Of a stretch of 64,000 bases of DNA, positions 38,910-47,791 are shown piece after piece. A program made the translations under genes and the position numbers. The notes beneath the pieces were generated by a model. The model was not told the origin of the DNA and did not search any database. It saw only the letters and a program-made list of their open reading frames with translations. This stretch comes from Arcanobacterium_A hippocoleae (lineage in GTDB: Bacteria > Actinomycetota > Actinomycetes > Actinomycetales > Actinomycetaceae), in assembly GCF_031456295.1 (NCBI RefSeq), contig NZ_JAVDUJ010000001.1, forward strand, positions 496,001 to 560,000. The letters are read 5' to 3'. How positions within the stretch are numbered: position 1 is the stretch's first letter; each line of letters opens with the position of its first letter.

Positions 38910-40765
38910 TTCTTCTTACCTTCTGGCATCTCTGAGCTGAGCGCAGCAACGAAAGCTTCCTGCGGCACTTCTACCCGCCCAATTGCTTTCATTCGCTTCT
39001 TACCTTCCTTTTGCTTCTCAAGCAGCTTCCGCTTTCGCGAAACATCGCCGCCATAGCATTTTGCCAGCACATCTTTGCGCAGTGCCTTGATCGTTTGGCG
39101 CGCAATCACACGAGTACCGACGGCAGCTTGCACGGGGATTTCAAAATTCTGCCGTGGAATCAGCGCCTTTAATTTTTCCGTCATTTCCAAACCATAGGAG
39201 TAAGCAAAATCGCGGTGCACGATCGCCGAAAAAGCATCCACCGTCTCGTGGTTAAGAAGAATATTGACCTTCACCAAATCAGCAGCCTGCTGACCACTCT
39301 CCTTGTAATCAAGCGACGCATAGCCCTTTGTGCGCGATTTCAACTGATCGAAAAAATCCGTCACAATCTCGGCTAAAGGCAATACATAACGCAGTTCTAC
39401 CCGATCTTGCGAAAGATAATCCATCCCTTTCATCGTGCCCCGCCGACTCTGGCAAAGTTCCATCACCGTCCCCACGTAATCCGTGGGTGTCAGAATCGTC
39501 GCATCTACTACCGGCTCACGGATTTCCTTCACTTTTCCTTCCGGAAATTCGCTTGGATTATCTACTTTCACCACCTCATTCGCTTCGGTAAGCACTTCAT
39601 AGTTCACCGAAGGCGCAGTAGCGATCAAATCAAGATCAAATTCCCGAGAGAGACGTTCAGTAACAATTTCCAGGTGCAGCAACCCAAGGAAGCCGCAGCG
39701 GAAACCAAAACCGAGCGCTACAGAAGTTTCCGGCTCATACGTCAAGGCTGCATCGTTTAATTTCAACTTATCAAGAGCATCACGCAAAGCCGGGTAATCG
39801 GATCCATCAATCGGGTATAAACCTGAAAAAACCATTGGTTTTGGATCTTTATATCCAGATAATGCTTCGCTTGCTGAATCATGCAAATCGGTGACGGTAT
39901 CACCCACGCGAGATTGCCGGACATCTTTCACGCCAGTAATCAAATACCCAACTTCACCCACTCCGATCCCCTCAGAAGGAATCGGTTCTGGAGAAATTAC
40001 ACCAATTTCCAGCAATTCGTGTGACTGCTTCGTAGACATCATCTGCACCCGCTGTCGGGGTGTAAGTTTTCCGTCAACCACGCGCACATAAGTGACCACG
40101 CCACGATAAGTATCGTAAACTGAATCAAAAATCATCGCCCGAGTTTGCGCATTCGCATCCCCGACGGGAGCAGGTACTTCTGCAACGATCTGATCTAGTA
40201 AAGCTGGTACGCCTACACCCGTTTTTCCCGATACCCGAAGGACTTCATCCGGGCTACAGCCAATCAAATCAGCCAATTCTTGCGCGTATTTATCAGGATT
40301 CGCTGCCGGGAGATCGATTTTATTCAGCACTGGAATAATTGCTAAATCGTTTTCCAAAGCCAAATACAAATTTGCAAGAGTTTGTGCTTCAATTCCTTGA
40401 GCTGCATCCACAAGCAAAATCGCACCTTCACAAGCCGCTAAAGAGCGTGAAACCTCATATGAGAAATCCACATGCCCAGGCGTATCGATCATATTTAAGA
40501 CGTAAGGCTGCCCAGATACCGTCCACGGCATTCGCACTGCCTGGGATTTAATCGTGATTCCGCGCTCGCGTTCAATATCCATCCGGTCAAGATATTGTGC
40601 CCGCATATCCCGCTCTGCAATCACACCAGTAGATTGCAGCATTCGATCGGCCAGTGTGGACTTTCCGTGATCGATATGCGCGATAATACAAAAATTGCGG
40701 ATCTTTTCAGCAGGCGTGTGAGCCGGTCGAATCATTTTCAACTCTTGCGCAGTAGTAGCGGGCAC
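38906..40765 (-). CDS. lepA: elongation factor 4 (LepA)
   Basis: Ribosome-associated GTPase that affects initiation and back-translocation. The G motifs are AHIDHGKST, MIDTPGHVDF and VLNKIDLP. Domain II, the EF-G-like domains and the LepA-specific C-terminal domain (DVLAKCYGGDVSRKRKLLEK) are all present. The 619 residues are normal. It heads the tight group lepA-trmB-hemW. In many actinobacteria rpsT is immediately divergent from lepA; here an ABC operon, galK and a PemK-like gene lie between. Confidence 0.97.
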   Translation of the reverse strand: MPATTAQELKMIRPAHTPAEKIRNFCIIAHIDHGKSTLADRMLQSTGVIAERDMRAQYLDRMDIERERGITIKSQAVRMPWTVSGQPYVLNMIDTPGHVDFSYEVSRSLAACEGAILLVDAAQGIEAQTLANLYLALENDLAIIPVLNKIDLPAANPDKYAQELADLIGCSPDEVLRVSGKTGVGVPALLDQIVAEVPAPVGDANAQTRAMIFDSVYDTYRGVVTYVRVVDGKLTPRQRVQMMSTKQSHELLEIGVISPEPIPSEGIGVGEVGYLITGVKDVRQSRVGDTVTDLHDSASEALSGYKDPKPMVFSGLYPIDGSDYPALRDALDKLKLNDAALTYEPETSVALGFGFRCGFLGLLHLEIVTERLSREFDLDLIATAPSVNYEVLTEANEVVKVDNPSEFPEGKVKEIREPVVDATILTPTDYVGTVMELCQSRRGTMKGMDYLSQDRVELRYVLPLAEIVTDFFDQLKSRTKGYASLDYKESGQQAADLVKVNILLNHETVDAFSAIVHRDFAYSYGLEMTEKLKALIPRQNFEIPVQAAVGTRVIARQTIKALRKDVLAKCYGGDVSRKRKLLEKQKEGKKRMKAIGRVEVPQEAFVAALSSEMPEGKKK

Positions 40766-40963
40766 GATACTCCTTATTCGATTTCAGCTGTGTAGCGATA
40801 CGTTTGATTCCTGCGCATCGTGTAAATGCAGCTATTTCGCTTCCACTTTGCGCAATATTTGCCTCAGCTTTTGCACGAATCTGAGGCACTCTATTTACCT
40901 GAAACAAGACTACCAGCAGAGCTAAAAACTCTGGAACTGGGATCAGAAAAATTTCCCTATTTC

Positions 40964-41731
40964 CTATTTCTCTGCACGTAGTTTCCGCAAAAACTGTTGT
41001 GTGCGTTCGTGGCTTGGATTGTGGATCAATTCCTGCGCTGCACCAGCTTCCAGCACCGTCCCGCCATCCATAAATACAGCCGTATCGGCGACTTGCGCAG
41101 CGAACTCCATTTCATGAGTCACGATCACCATCGTCATTTTTTGCGCCGCCAGATCACGAATAATTGCGAGAATTTCTCCAGTTAACTCTGGGTCGAGAGC
41201 GGAAGTTGGTTCATCAAAATAGAGCATTTTCGGTTGTAAAGCCAGCGCACGCGCAATCGCCACACGCTGTTGTTGACCGCCGGAGAGCTCAGCAGGAAAA
41301 GCATTTGCCTTATCACTTAAATTCATTCGCGCTAACAACTCATGTGCCTGCGCAGTAACTTCTGCAGCTTGCCGTCCTTGCACTTTGATTGGTGCATCGC
41401 ATAAATTACGTAATACTGTCCAGTGTGGAAAGAGATTAAAATTTTGGAATACGAGCCCAAATTCTTTCCGGAATCGCCGTTCGTCACCAGTGCTGAGTTT
41501 TACTCCCGCCTTCATTTCAAGCGCAGTTTCACCGTGATAGCGAATCGTCCCTGAATCCATTTTTTCCAAGAATGTAGCGCATCTGAGCAAAGTCGATTTA
41601 CCCGACCCGGAAGGGCCGAGCACAGCCAAAACCTGCCCTTCACGCACTTCCAGATTTACTCCTTTGAGGACCTGATTGGTTCCGAAAGACTTTTCAATTT
41701 CAATGAGTTGAAGCATCTTTTTCTCACTCAT
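40964..41731 (-). CDS. polar amino acid ABC transporter, ATP-binding protein
   Basis: GlnQ/HisP-type ATPase that powers uptake of a polar amino acid at the membrane. Walker A GPSGSGKSTLL near residue 38, signature LSGGQQQRVAIARAL near 141, Walker B MLYFDEPTSALD near 164, and the H-loop VTHEMEF are intact. The 255 residues are normal. Order on the strand is binding protein, permease, ATPase, with 86 bp between permease and ATPase. The substrate is not determined. Confidence 0.93.
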   Translation of the reverse strand: MSEKKMLQLIEIEKSFGTNQVLKGVNLEVREGQVLAVLGPSGSGKSTLLRCATFLEKMDSGTIRYHGETALEMKAGVKLSTGDERRFRKEFGLVFQNFNLFPHWTVLRNLCDAPIKVQGRQAAEVTAQAHELLARMNLSDKANAFPAELSGGQQQRVAIARALALQPKMLYFDEPTSALDPELTGEILAIIRDLAAQKMTMVIVTHEMEFAAQVADTAVFMDGGTVLEAGAAQELIHNPSHERTQQFLRKLRAEK

Positions 41732-41817
41732 CTGCTGTTCCCATCTATCTTATCTGCTCCTGAGCACTGCATCGCAGCTTGCTATATTGCTTCTCGCGAT
41801 GACGGATGCAGGAGAAA

Positions 41818-42468
41818 TCAAATTTTGTATGCGCCTACGCGTTTCTCGAAACGATCCATGATTATTGCCACGATCGTATTGAATACGTAATAGAAAATAC
41901 CTGCCGCGATAAAAGGCATCATCGAAGCTTGCGCAGAAGCCATTTGCTTCGCGATTGTAAACATCTCCAGATAAGCAATACCAAATGCTAGTGATGTATC
42001 TTTCACCAGGGTGATCACCTCATTTGTGATCGACGGTAGAACGGTGCGAAACATTTGTGGCAATTCGATTGTGAAGAATGTGCGCGGGCGCGAATAGCCG
42101 AGGACAAAAGCAGCTTCCCGCTGCCCGATCGGGATGGCTTGGAAGCCTCCACGATAAATCTCGGCAAAATATGCTGCATAGTTGATCGCGAACGCGATAA
42201 TCACCGCATAAAAACGGTAACTGGCAGAAATCTGCAGCCCAAAAAGATAATACGGACCGAAATATACCATCATCAACTGTAAAATCAGCGGAGTACCACG
42301 CATGATCGAGATGTAAAGTTGTACCAACCAGCGAATTGGCGCAATTTTTGTTACTCGTCCACCATATACGAGCAGACCAAGTGGGAGTGAGAAAATCAGA
42401 GTGAAGCCAAAAATCATGATTGATTTGAGCATCCCTGCACCGAGCTCAAGTAAGCTTGCCAGATCCAT
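41818..42468 (-). CDS. polar amino acid ABC transporter, permease
   Basis: HisM/GlnP-family inner membrane permease, 216 residues with about five helices, the first at about 10-35. The cytoplasmic EAA loop that contacts the ATPase is REAAFVLGYSRPRTFFTIEL, near residue 118-137. A single permease suggests a homodimeric channel. It follows the binding protein gene after 150 bp, a gap that contains a strong hairpin. Confidence 0.92.
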   Translation of the reverse strand: MDLASLLELGAGMLKSIMIFGFTLIFSLPLGLLVYGGRVTKIAPIRWLVQLYISIMRGTPLILQLMMVYFGPYYLFGLQISASYRFYAVIIAFAINYAAYFAEIYRGGFQAIPIGQREAAFVLGYSRPRTFFTIELPQMFRTVLPSITNEVITLVKDTSLAFGIAYLEMFTIAKQMASAQASMMPFIAAGIFYYVFNTIVAIIMDRFEKRVGAYKI

Positions 42469-42564
42469 GAAAATCCTTTAAATCGTAATCATAAACGCAT
42501 CAGTTGCAGCGTCTTCCGCGCTGCAACAAGAGTGTCCTTGCTTTTCGTAACTACTTTCCCGATA

Positions 42565-42608
42565 CATGTTACTCCCGCCGAGTTAAGCAACTCAGCGGGA
42601 GTAACATG
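42565..42608 (-). terminator. intercistronic hairpin between binding protein and permease genes
   Basis: An almost perfect 20-bp stem (arms around CATGTTACTCCCGC and GCGGGAGTAACATG, one mismatch, 4-base loop AAGC) lies 11 bp after the binding protein stop. It has no U-run on the minus strand, so it is more likely a partial terminator or an mRNA stabiliser than a full stop. It would explain higher expression of the binding protein than of permease and ATPase. Confidence 0.6.
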
Positions 42609-42618
42609 AAATCAATAA

Positions 42619-43455
42619 TTACTTTTGCACGACCGCGTTTTCCAGCTTGTACTTCTTTGCAAGCTGCATAAATGTGCCGTCTGTACGCATCTCGTCAAGA
42701 GTTTTCTGGACTTGATCGCGCAGTTGCGTATTTCCTTTCTTAAACCCGATTCCATATTGTTCGGTGTGGAAAGGTGGCTCCATAATGGCAAATTTGTCTG
42801 TGCCACGCTTTGCAAGCTGGAATTTTGCGACGCCTAAATCGACGGCAATTGCATCGGCAGCACCTGCTTCAAGCGTCATGAATGCGTTATTATATTCAGG
42901 CACTTGCTGCAAATCTGCAAAGCTTGCGACCAGCTCTTTATTCTTTTCGTCCTGCAAAGCCGTTAACCCAGAAGAATCGGCCTGCACTAACACAACTTTG
43001 CCAGCAAGAGCTTTCACGTCCTTGATATTTGCATCCTGTTTCGTTACAAATACGATCGAATTATCCACATACGGCTCTGAGAAGGTGTATTTATCTTCTC
43101 TCCCGTTCATTGTAAAACCATTCCAGATCGCATCGATCGTGCCGGAATTCAGCTCAGCATCCTTTGCATCCCAGTCAATTGGCTGTGGTTTGAACTGCCA
43201 GTCATTGCGCTTTGCTACTTCCGCAGCAAGCTCGATATCAAACCCGGTGTATTCACCAGTTTCTTCATCTTTGTAACCAAAAGGAGGGAAGCTTGCATCG
43301 AAGCCGACGGTGAAAGTATCACCTGCAGATTTCGCTGCATGATTCGTGGCACCCTTTTCAGCATCATTGCTCTTTGAAGGACTACATGCGCTTAGCGAAA
43401 CTGCCAGGAAAAGTGCAGTCGCTGTAGCGATAATTTTCCGCAAACCCATCTTCAT
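42619..43455 (-). CDS. polar amino acid ABC transporter, substrate-binding lipoprotein
   Basis: A family 3 extracellular solute-binding protein, 278 residues. The lipoprotein signal ends in the lipobox LSAC at about residues 20-23, so it is anchored by Cys-23. The mature part starts VGFDASFPPFGYKDEETGEY and continues GFDIELAAEVAKR, typical of amino acid binders (cystine, glutamine or glutamate type). The ribosome site AAGGAGA is strong. It is first in the operon with permease and ATPase. Confidence 0.93.
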   Translation of the reverse strand: MKMGLRKIIATATALFLAVSLSACSPSKSNDAEKGATNHAAKSAGDTFTVGFDASFPPFGYKDEETGEYTGFDIELAAEVAKRNDWQFKPQPIDWDAKDAELNSGTIDAIWNGFTMNGREDKYTFSEPYVDNSIVFVTKQDANIKDVKALAGKVVLVQADSSGLTALQDEKNKELVASFADLQQVPEYNNAFMTLEAGAADAIAVDLGVAKFQLAKRGTDKFAIMEPPFHTEQYGIGFKKGNTQLRDQVQKTLDEMRTDGTFMQLAKKYKLENAVVQK

Positions 43456-43785
43456 CTCCTTTTCTTTACTCGTATTTCAAAAAAAATGGTACTTGCAGAG
43501 CTATTTCGCAAATTAAAAAATCTCCGAATCAAGCCCTTGCACCGAGCATACCGCTTTCCTGAATGCGGCGCGAACTGACGAAGATTGTCTCGCATGGTGG
43601 GCACTTTCGCAGCTGAATATCAGCAAGCAGCAACCGCCGCAACTAAAATTCCTGCTTTCAGCTTTATCAGTACTAAGATGGTAACTGTTTGTGGCGCAAT
43701 CGATTTGCTTGTACTGCGCCGTCCAGAAAAAGACACGAAAAATACTTCCCATAATTGCGATGGAGCAAGAAATTAAGGAGCCAAG
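43456..43785. other. divergent intergenic region between the ABC operon and galK
   Basis: A 330-bp gap with no supported gene. A strong AAGGAG lies 5 bases before galK. Possible galK promoter elements (TTGTGG, 17 bp, TACTGC near 43690-43718) are weak, and the ABC promoter is not clear. An ORF crossing this gap and galK on the minus strand is a shadow. Confidence 0.4.
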
Positions 43786-44940
43786 ATGAGCGTAGAGATT
43801 CGGGCAATCAGCGATATCGATGGAGCAAAGCGCGTGCGGGAGCTTTTTGAAACAGCTTTCAACGCTGCTCCTGCCAGCATTTGGGCTGCCCCCGGAAGAG
43901 TAAATCTCATCGGCGAACATATCGATTACAGTGGCGGTATTTGCCTGCCAATCGCTTTGGAGCATTGCACATTTGCAGCATATAAAAAACGTGAAGACAA
44001 TCGCGTGCGCCTTATTTCCGCCCATGATCCTGATCATCCGTGGGAAGGAACTGTGGAAGATATCGCAAAAGCGGAAACTCCGAATTGGGTAAAATATGCG
44101 GCCGGCGCTGCCTATGTGCTGGGAATCAAGCACGGTTTTGATGCCGCTGACGATACTTGCGTACCATCAGGTGCAGGATTATCTTCATCCGCCGCAATTG
44201 AATGCGCGATTGGGATGGCGCTTGTAGCACCGCAGGATGAAGCCGATCGGAAAGCACTTGCCGCAGCTTGCGTCCGTGCCGAAAATGAAGTCGCTGGAGC
44301 TGCTACCGGCGGGCTTGATCAATCTGCTTCCCTGCTTTGCACTGCCGGAAACGCACTATATCTTGATTGCAAAACATGGCAGACGCAGTTGATCCCATTT
44401 GATTTAGCTGCGCATGGTTTAGAACTGCTCGTAATTGACACCCGTGCCCCACACAGCTTGAACGACGGGCAGTATGCGCAGCGGCGTGCTGCCTGCGAAG
44501 CTGCTAGTGCCGAGTTAGGGCTGCCGCTTCTGCGCGATGCTTCAGCAGCAGACGTAAAACGTTTAAGCCCTGAGTTACAACCTTTTGCAAAACACGTAGT
44601 AGCTGAAATCCAGCGTGTTAAAGACACTGCAAAAGCCTTAGCAGCAGGTGATTTTGTCACAGTGGGAAAGCTCTTCACGGCTTCACATGAATCTTTGCGT
44701 GACGATTACAAAGTTTCTTGCCCTGAGCTTGACACTGCGGTCGCTGCAGCAATCAAAGCTGGTGCGCTGGGCGCGCGCATGACGGGCGGCGGCTTTGGCG
44801 GTTCGGCAATTGCAATTATCCCAATTGAAGCTACTGCAGCAGTAGTCGCACAGGTCGAATCAGCTTTTGCAGCTGCTGGATTTAATCAGCCGCACTTCAT
44901 TCATACGACTGCAGGTGCTGGTGCGCGCCGGATTGCTTGA
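43786..44940 (+). CDS. galK: galactokinase
   Basis: GHMP-family kinase that phosphorylates galactose at C1, the first step of the Leloir pathway. The galactokinase signature GRVNLIGEHIDYSGG is near residue 37-51. The phosphate-binding loop is PSGAGLSSSAAIECAIG near 125-141, and the C-terminal GHMP motif is ARMTGGGFGGSAIAI near 328-342. The length of 384 is normal. AAGGAG precedes the ATG. galT and galE are not beside it, so the rest of the pathway must be elsewhere. Confidence 0.95.
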   Translation: MSVEIRAISDIDGAKRVRELFETAFNAAPASIWAAPGRVNLIGEHIDYSGGICLPIALEHCTFAAYKKREDNRVRLISAHDPDHPWEGTVEDIAKAETPNWVKYAAGAAYVLGIKHGFDAADDTCVPSGAGLSSSAAIECAIGMALVAPQDEADRKALAAACVRAENEVAGAATGGLDQSASLLCTAGNALYLDCKTWQTQLIPFDLAAHGLELLVIDTRAPHSLNDGQYAQRRAACEAASAELGLPLLRDASAADVKRLSPELQPFAKHVVAEIQRVKDTAKALAAGDFVTVGKLFTASHESLRDDYKVSCPELDTAVAAAIKAGALGARMTGGGFGGSAIAIIPIEATAAVVAQVESAFAAAGFNQPHFIHTTAGAGARRIA

Positions 44941-44989
44941 TGCGTTCCAGTTTGAATAAAGCAAGCAAAATCACGAATGGCAGGAAAAT

Positions 44990-45568
44990 ATGGGATTGCG
45001 CGAAAGATTAGTTAGTTTTGCACGCTATTTTGGCGCGCAGCTCGTGCGCCAAAATAAAAATCAAGCCGCGAAAGGCGCCAGATCAGTTTCAGCGAAAAAC
45101 TCTCCACCGGCAGGATCAAGATCTCATTTCCCGGCGCCAAGTGCCCCTCCGCTGCAGTGGAATATTGGCAAATATGGTCTTCCTGCACTCAGATACACGC
45201 CAGATAATGATTCGCTTCCCGATCCTGGGGAAATTGTCTGGACCTGGGTACCATATGAGGAAATGGACGGACGCGGAAAAGATCGCCCCGTGCTTGTAGT
45301 GTCAATGCAGGAAGAATACATTTTCTTTGTCCAAATGACCTCAAAGGATCATGCACCTGGGCAACTGTATCAAGACGAATATGAGCGCTGGTGGTTAGAT
45401 ATTGGGACGGGAAATTGGGACTCTCACGGTCGCCCGTCAGAAGCGCGGCTGGATTTGTTATGGGTGGTGCATCAATCGCAAATACGCCGTGTGGGCGGTA
45501 AATTAAATCGTGAAATGTATCTTCTCCTGACGAAGGCATTACGCAAAATTCACAATGTGCGCAGCTAA
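44990..45568 (+). CDS. PemK/MazF-like domain protein
   Basis: A 192-residue protein with a PemK/MazF-type fold in its C-terminal two thirds. The conserved part runs from LPDPGEIVWTWVPYEEMDGR through GKDRPVLVVSMQ to ARLDLLWVVHQSQIRRVGGK. The first ~60 residues are basic and probably disordered. Toxins of this fold are ribonucleases, but no antitoxin-sized ORF sits directly upstream. This lineage-conserved form is commonly found next to rpsT in actinobacteria, so a housekeeping role is as likely as a toxin. The ribosome site AGGAAA is good. It is 49 bp after galK. Confidence 0.75.
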   Translation: MGLRERLVSFARYFGAQLVRQNKNQAAKGARSVSAKNSPPAGSRSHFPAPSAPPLQWNIGKYGLPALRYTPDNDSLPDPGEIVWTWVPYEEMDGRGKDRPVLVVSMQEEYIFFVQMTSKDHAPGQLYQDEYERWWLDIGTGNWDSHGRPSEARLDLLWVVHQSQIRRVGGKLNREMYLLLTKALRKIHNVRS

Positions 45569-45605
45569 GCGTGAGCAGTGACACCTCCAGGCTGTAGTGG
45601 AAACA

Positions 45606-45778
45606 GTTGGTGAGTGCCAGGCACACTGGTAGAGTTGTTCCTTGAATTAGCACGCCTGGTCGGGCGAACTGATTCGGCTCACTTCCATAACCACGGGTGT
45701 CCCCACGCCTGGCAGTCCGGATTGAGCAACCCCTCACCGACCGTATTCCGCATTCTTCACTCCAGCCAGAGTGAAGAA
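45606..45778 (+). ncRNA. structured leader upstream of rpsT (candidate cis-regulatory RNA)
   Basis: Two stacked long-range helices are perfect: 45606-45614 pairs with 45733-45741 (GUUGGUGAG/CUCACCGAC, one G-U), and 45615-45622 pairs with 45707-45714 (UGCCAGGC/GCCUGGCA). A separate perfect 10-bp hairpin UUCUUCACUC/GAGUGAAGAA (45753-45762 with 45769-45778) ends 22 bases before the rpsT start. Ribosomal protein S20 is autoregulated in other bacteria, so this may be its control element. It matches no RNA family I know. Confidence 0.5.
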
Positions 45779-45800
45779 GCAAATGAAAGAGTTATTAAAA

Positions 45801-46067
45801 GTGGCAAATATCAAGTCGCAAAAGAAGCGTATCAAGACTAACGAGAAGCGTCGGATCCGCAACAAGGCTTATAAGTCTGAGCTAAAGACCCTCGTTCGTA
45901 AGACACGCGAAGCTATCGCAGCAGGTGACGCAGAGGTTGCTGAAAAGGAACTTCGCGTTGCCGCTCGCAAGCTCGACAAGGCAGTTTCCAAGGGCGTAAT
46001 TCACAAGAATCAAGCTGCTAATCGCAAGTCTAAGCTTGCCAAGCAGGTTGCTGCACTCGCTAAGTAA
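45801..46067 (+). CDS. rpsT: 30S ribosomal protein S20
   Basis: S20 binds 16S rRNA early in 30S assembly. The 88-residue basic helical protein reads MANIKSQKKRIKTNEKRRIR at the start, KTLVRKTREAIAAGD in the middle and HKNQAANRKSKLAKQVAAL at the end. An ATG frame opens at 45771, but the GTG at 45801 gives the family N-terminus and normal length. In most actinobacteria rpsT lies between holA and lepA; here holA is about 16 kb away. Confidence 0.95.
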   Translation: MANIKSQKKRIKTNEKRRIRNKAYKSELKTLVRKTREAIAAGDAEVAEKELRVAARKLDKAVSKGVIHKNQAANRKSKLAKQVAALAK

Positions 46068-46117
46068 TTTTAGCTATCGTGCATCTGCGTTCTACCGAAA
46101 CGTATTGACACAAACTC

Positions 46118-46150
46118 ACTGGGTTGAAACTTTTGTTTCAACCCAGTTTT
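46118..46150 (+). terminator. rho-independent terminator of rpsT
   Basis: A 13-bp stem ACTGGGTTGAAAC (46118-46130) and GTTTCAACCCAGT (46135-46147) with a TTTT loop, followed by TTTG. It begins 51 bp after the rpsT stop. The remaining bases to 46398 hold nothing recognisable. Confidence 0.88.
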
Positions 46151-46398
46151 GTATCTCATTACTCATTACTCACGTTCTGCAAGTTTGTACCATTTTCCGC
46201 GTGAATCTCCGCTCGATCAAACCGGCATCAGCTGCATCACGCCACGCCAGTGCCAGATCATTTCCGATTCATCGTGAAACCAGCGGAAAGTTCAGCTTCC
46301 GAAAACCGTATCTTCCCAATCTTTTGAAAAGCCATCCCCCGCGCCCGTGAGGAAAGCGAAACACACACAGAATATGCAAAATTAAAATTATTGGATCA

Positions 46399-46968
46399 CT
46401 AATTCCATCTTGCGAAAATCGCTGCTACTGATTCACGCATCCGTTCAGGTAAATCTTCCATTTCTTTGTTTTCGGTTGTTGCCTGCAAGAAATCCATATA
46501 AATCGTGGCATAAACAGCGTGTGCTAAATGTGGATCAGAAACTCCCCGCAATTCTGCTACGATCTCACCGATTTGCGCCTCTAACCCATGCACAATTTGC
46601 ACCACATCAGAGCCGTCAATATCTCCGTACAATACTTCACGCTGGAAAACTACGACGTTCTTCGGCTGGCGCACCGCCAATTCCACAAACGGCTCGATCA
46701 AAGCCAATACTGCTTCGATTGCAAGCTCATTCGTCACCGCAGGTCTTTTAGTCGGCACTGGTTGATGCAAAGTTTTTTTAATTACATTTACTAATAGTGC
46801 TGCTTTTGAACCGATATGGCGAAAGAGTGTTCCCATTGATACGCCTGCTTTCTCTGCAAGCATATTTGTAGTCACATCAGCATAATTATTTAGCGCAAAT
46901 AGTTCACTCCCGGCATCCATGATCCGCTGCGCGTTCGCCGCATTTTTTGCTTCGCGTTTACCTGCCAT
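46399..46968 (-). CDS. TetR family transcriptional regulator
   Basis: A 189-residue regulator. The N-terminal helix-turn-helix is at about residues 12-58: IMDAGSELFALNNYADVTTN, then LAEKAGVSMGTLFRHIGSK. The ligand-binding C-terminal part is helical and not diagnostic. It is the last gene on the strand after birA-acc-fas-acpS. In mycobacteria and corynebacteria TetR-type FasR controls fas genes, so this could be a local lipid-synthesis regulator, but orthology is not shown. An imperfect palindrome lies upstream of its own start. Confidence 0.85.
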   Translation of the reverse strand: MAGKREAKNAANAQRIMDAGSELFALNNYADVTTNMLAEKAGVSMGTLFRHIGSKAALLVNVIKKTLHQPVPTKRPAVTNELAIEAVLALIEPFVELAVRQPKNVVVFQREVLYGDIDGSDVVQIVHGLEAQIGEIVAELRGVSDPHLAHAVYATIYMDFLQATTENKEMEDLPERMRESVAAIFARWN

Positions 46969-47041
46969 CAGTTTCCTTATAATCCTTTATGGTTTGCAGT
47001 ATTGCTCAAAATGCCCAATTGAACTAAACAGATTTCACACC

Positions 47042-47061
47042 ACACTTGTGATCAAATGTGT
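47042..47061 (-). promoter_or_regulatory. possible operator of the TetR gene
   Basis: The 20-bp sequence ACACTTGTGATCAAATGTGT is an inverted repeat with 8 of 10 matching positions per arm. It is 74 bp upstream of the TetR start, in the 143-bp gap after acpS. TetR regulators often bind such dyads near their own promoter. Not tested. Confidence 0.4.
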
Positions 47062-47111
47062 CTGCTTTATTCAATATTTATCTTTCGCACCATCATATCG
47101 TTTTTCGTCAT

Positions 47112-47675
47112 TCATAGCTCACATGGAAACAATGCGATCTGCACATAGGCAATTGCATATTCACCATCGTGCGAAAGTGAAATTTGCGCTTGTGCTTTCC
47201 GTCCAATGTGATCACAAGTTTCGGTACAAGCCAGCTTAATTTCACTGGATTTTTCCAAACTTTCCCGAAATTTTGCTGCTACCGTTCCTGAAAGAACTAA
47301 CTGCGGCCGCCAATAGTAATCAGCAAGCACCTCGATTTCAGAAAAAATTACTTTTTCTGGATTGATTACCGGCGGCTTTCCCAAAAGCAGATTTGACCAC
47401 GCCTTCAGGAACGCCTCCTTCCCAGCCCAACGTGCCGCCAAATGGTAATCTGGAGAATTTCCAGTAACAGCTGCACGCCTGCGCGCATTCCGCAGCTCAG
47501 CAGCACTGAAAACATTTCGAAAAGTCGAACCAGCTTGGTTCAGCTGCAGCAGAAAATCTGGAATAGCTACAAGATCTACGCCAATCCCCAGCGCATACTT
47601 TGATCCTTCCCAGAGCACTGGCTGCAGCTGAGCATCCAGCGAATTATCCTCATTACGCATCTGTATTCCCCACAA
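47112..47675 (-). CDS. acpS: 4'-phosphopantetheinyl transferase (holo-ACP synthase, AcpS type)
   Basis: Transfers phosphopantetheine from CoA to the carrier serine of Fas. AcpS motifs are YALGIGVDLVAI near residue 27-38 (Asp for Mg2+), AARWAGKEAFLKAW near 79-92 (catalytic Glu and Lys) and ISLSHDGEYAIAYV near 166-179. At 187 residues it is longer than free-standing AcpS (~125) because of an N-terminal part of about 25 residues and an insert. It lies 116 bp after fas on the same strand, the expected partner for a type I synthase. The start may be at the internal Met at residue 6. Confidence 0.9.
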   Translation of the reverse strand: MWGIQMRNEDNSLDAQLQPVLWEGSKYALGIGVDLVAIPDFLLQLNQAGSTFRNVFSAAELRNARRRAAVTGNSPDYHLAARWAGKEAFLKAWSNLLLGKPPVINPEKVIFSEIEVLADYYWRPQLVLSGTVAAKFRESLEKSSEIKLACTETCDHIGRKAQAQISLSHDGEYAIAYVQIALFPCEL

Positions 47676-47791
47676 GCTTTTGCTTTCTCTGATGTTAGCC
47701 GCTCATGGCGGAACTGGCACAACAACTGTATTACCGCAGCGATCTGTCAGTTCCGCCAAGCAATTAGAGCTCACTCTCGGTGCCAGTTAGC

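Noticed and set aside
43513..44133. 206-residue minus-strand ORF
   Set aside because: It is largely antisense to the well-defined galactokinase gene.
44990..45568. A canonical PemK/MazF toxin-antitoxin pair
   Set aside because: There is no antitoxin ORF next to it; the upstream neighbour is galK.
45189..45782. 197-residue minus-strand ORF
   Set aside because: It is antisense to the PemK-like gene and the rpsT leader and has implausible composition.
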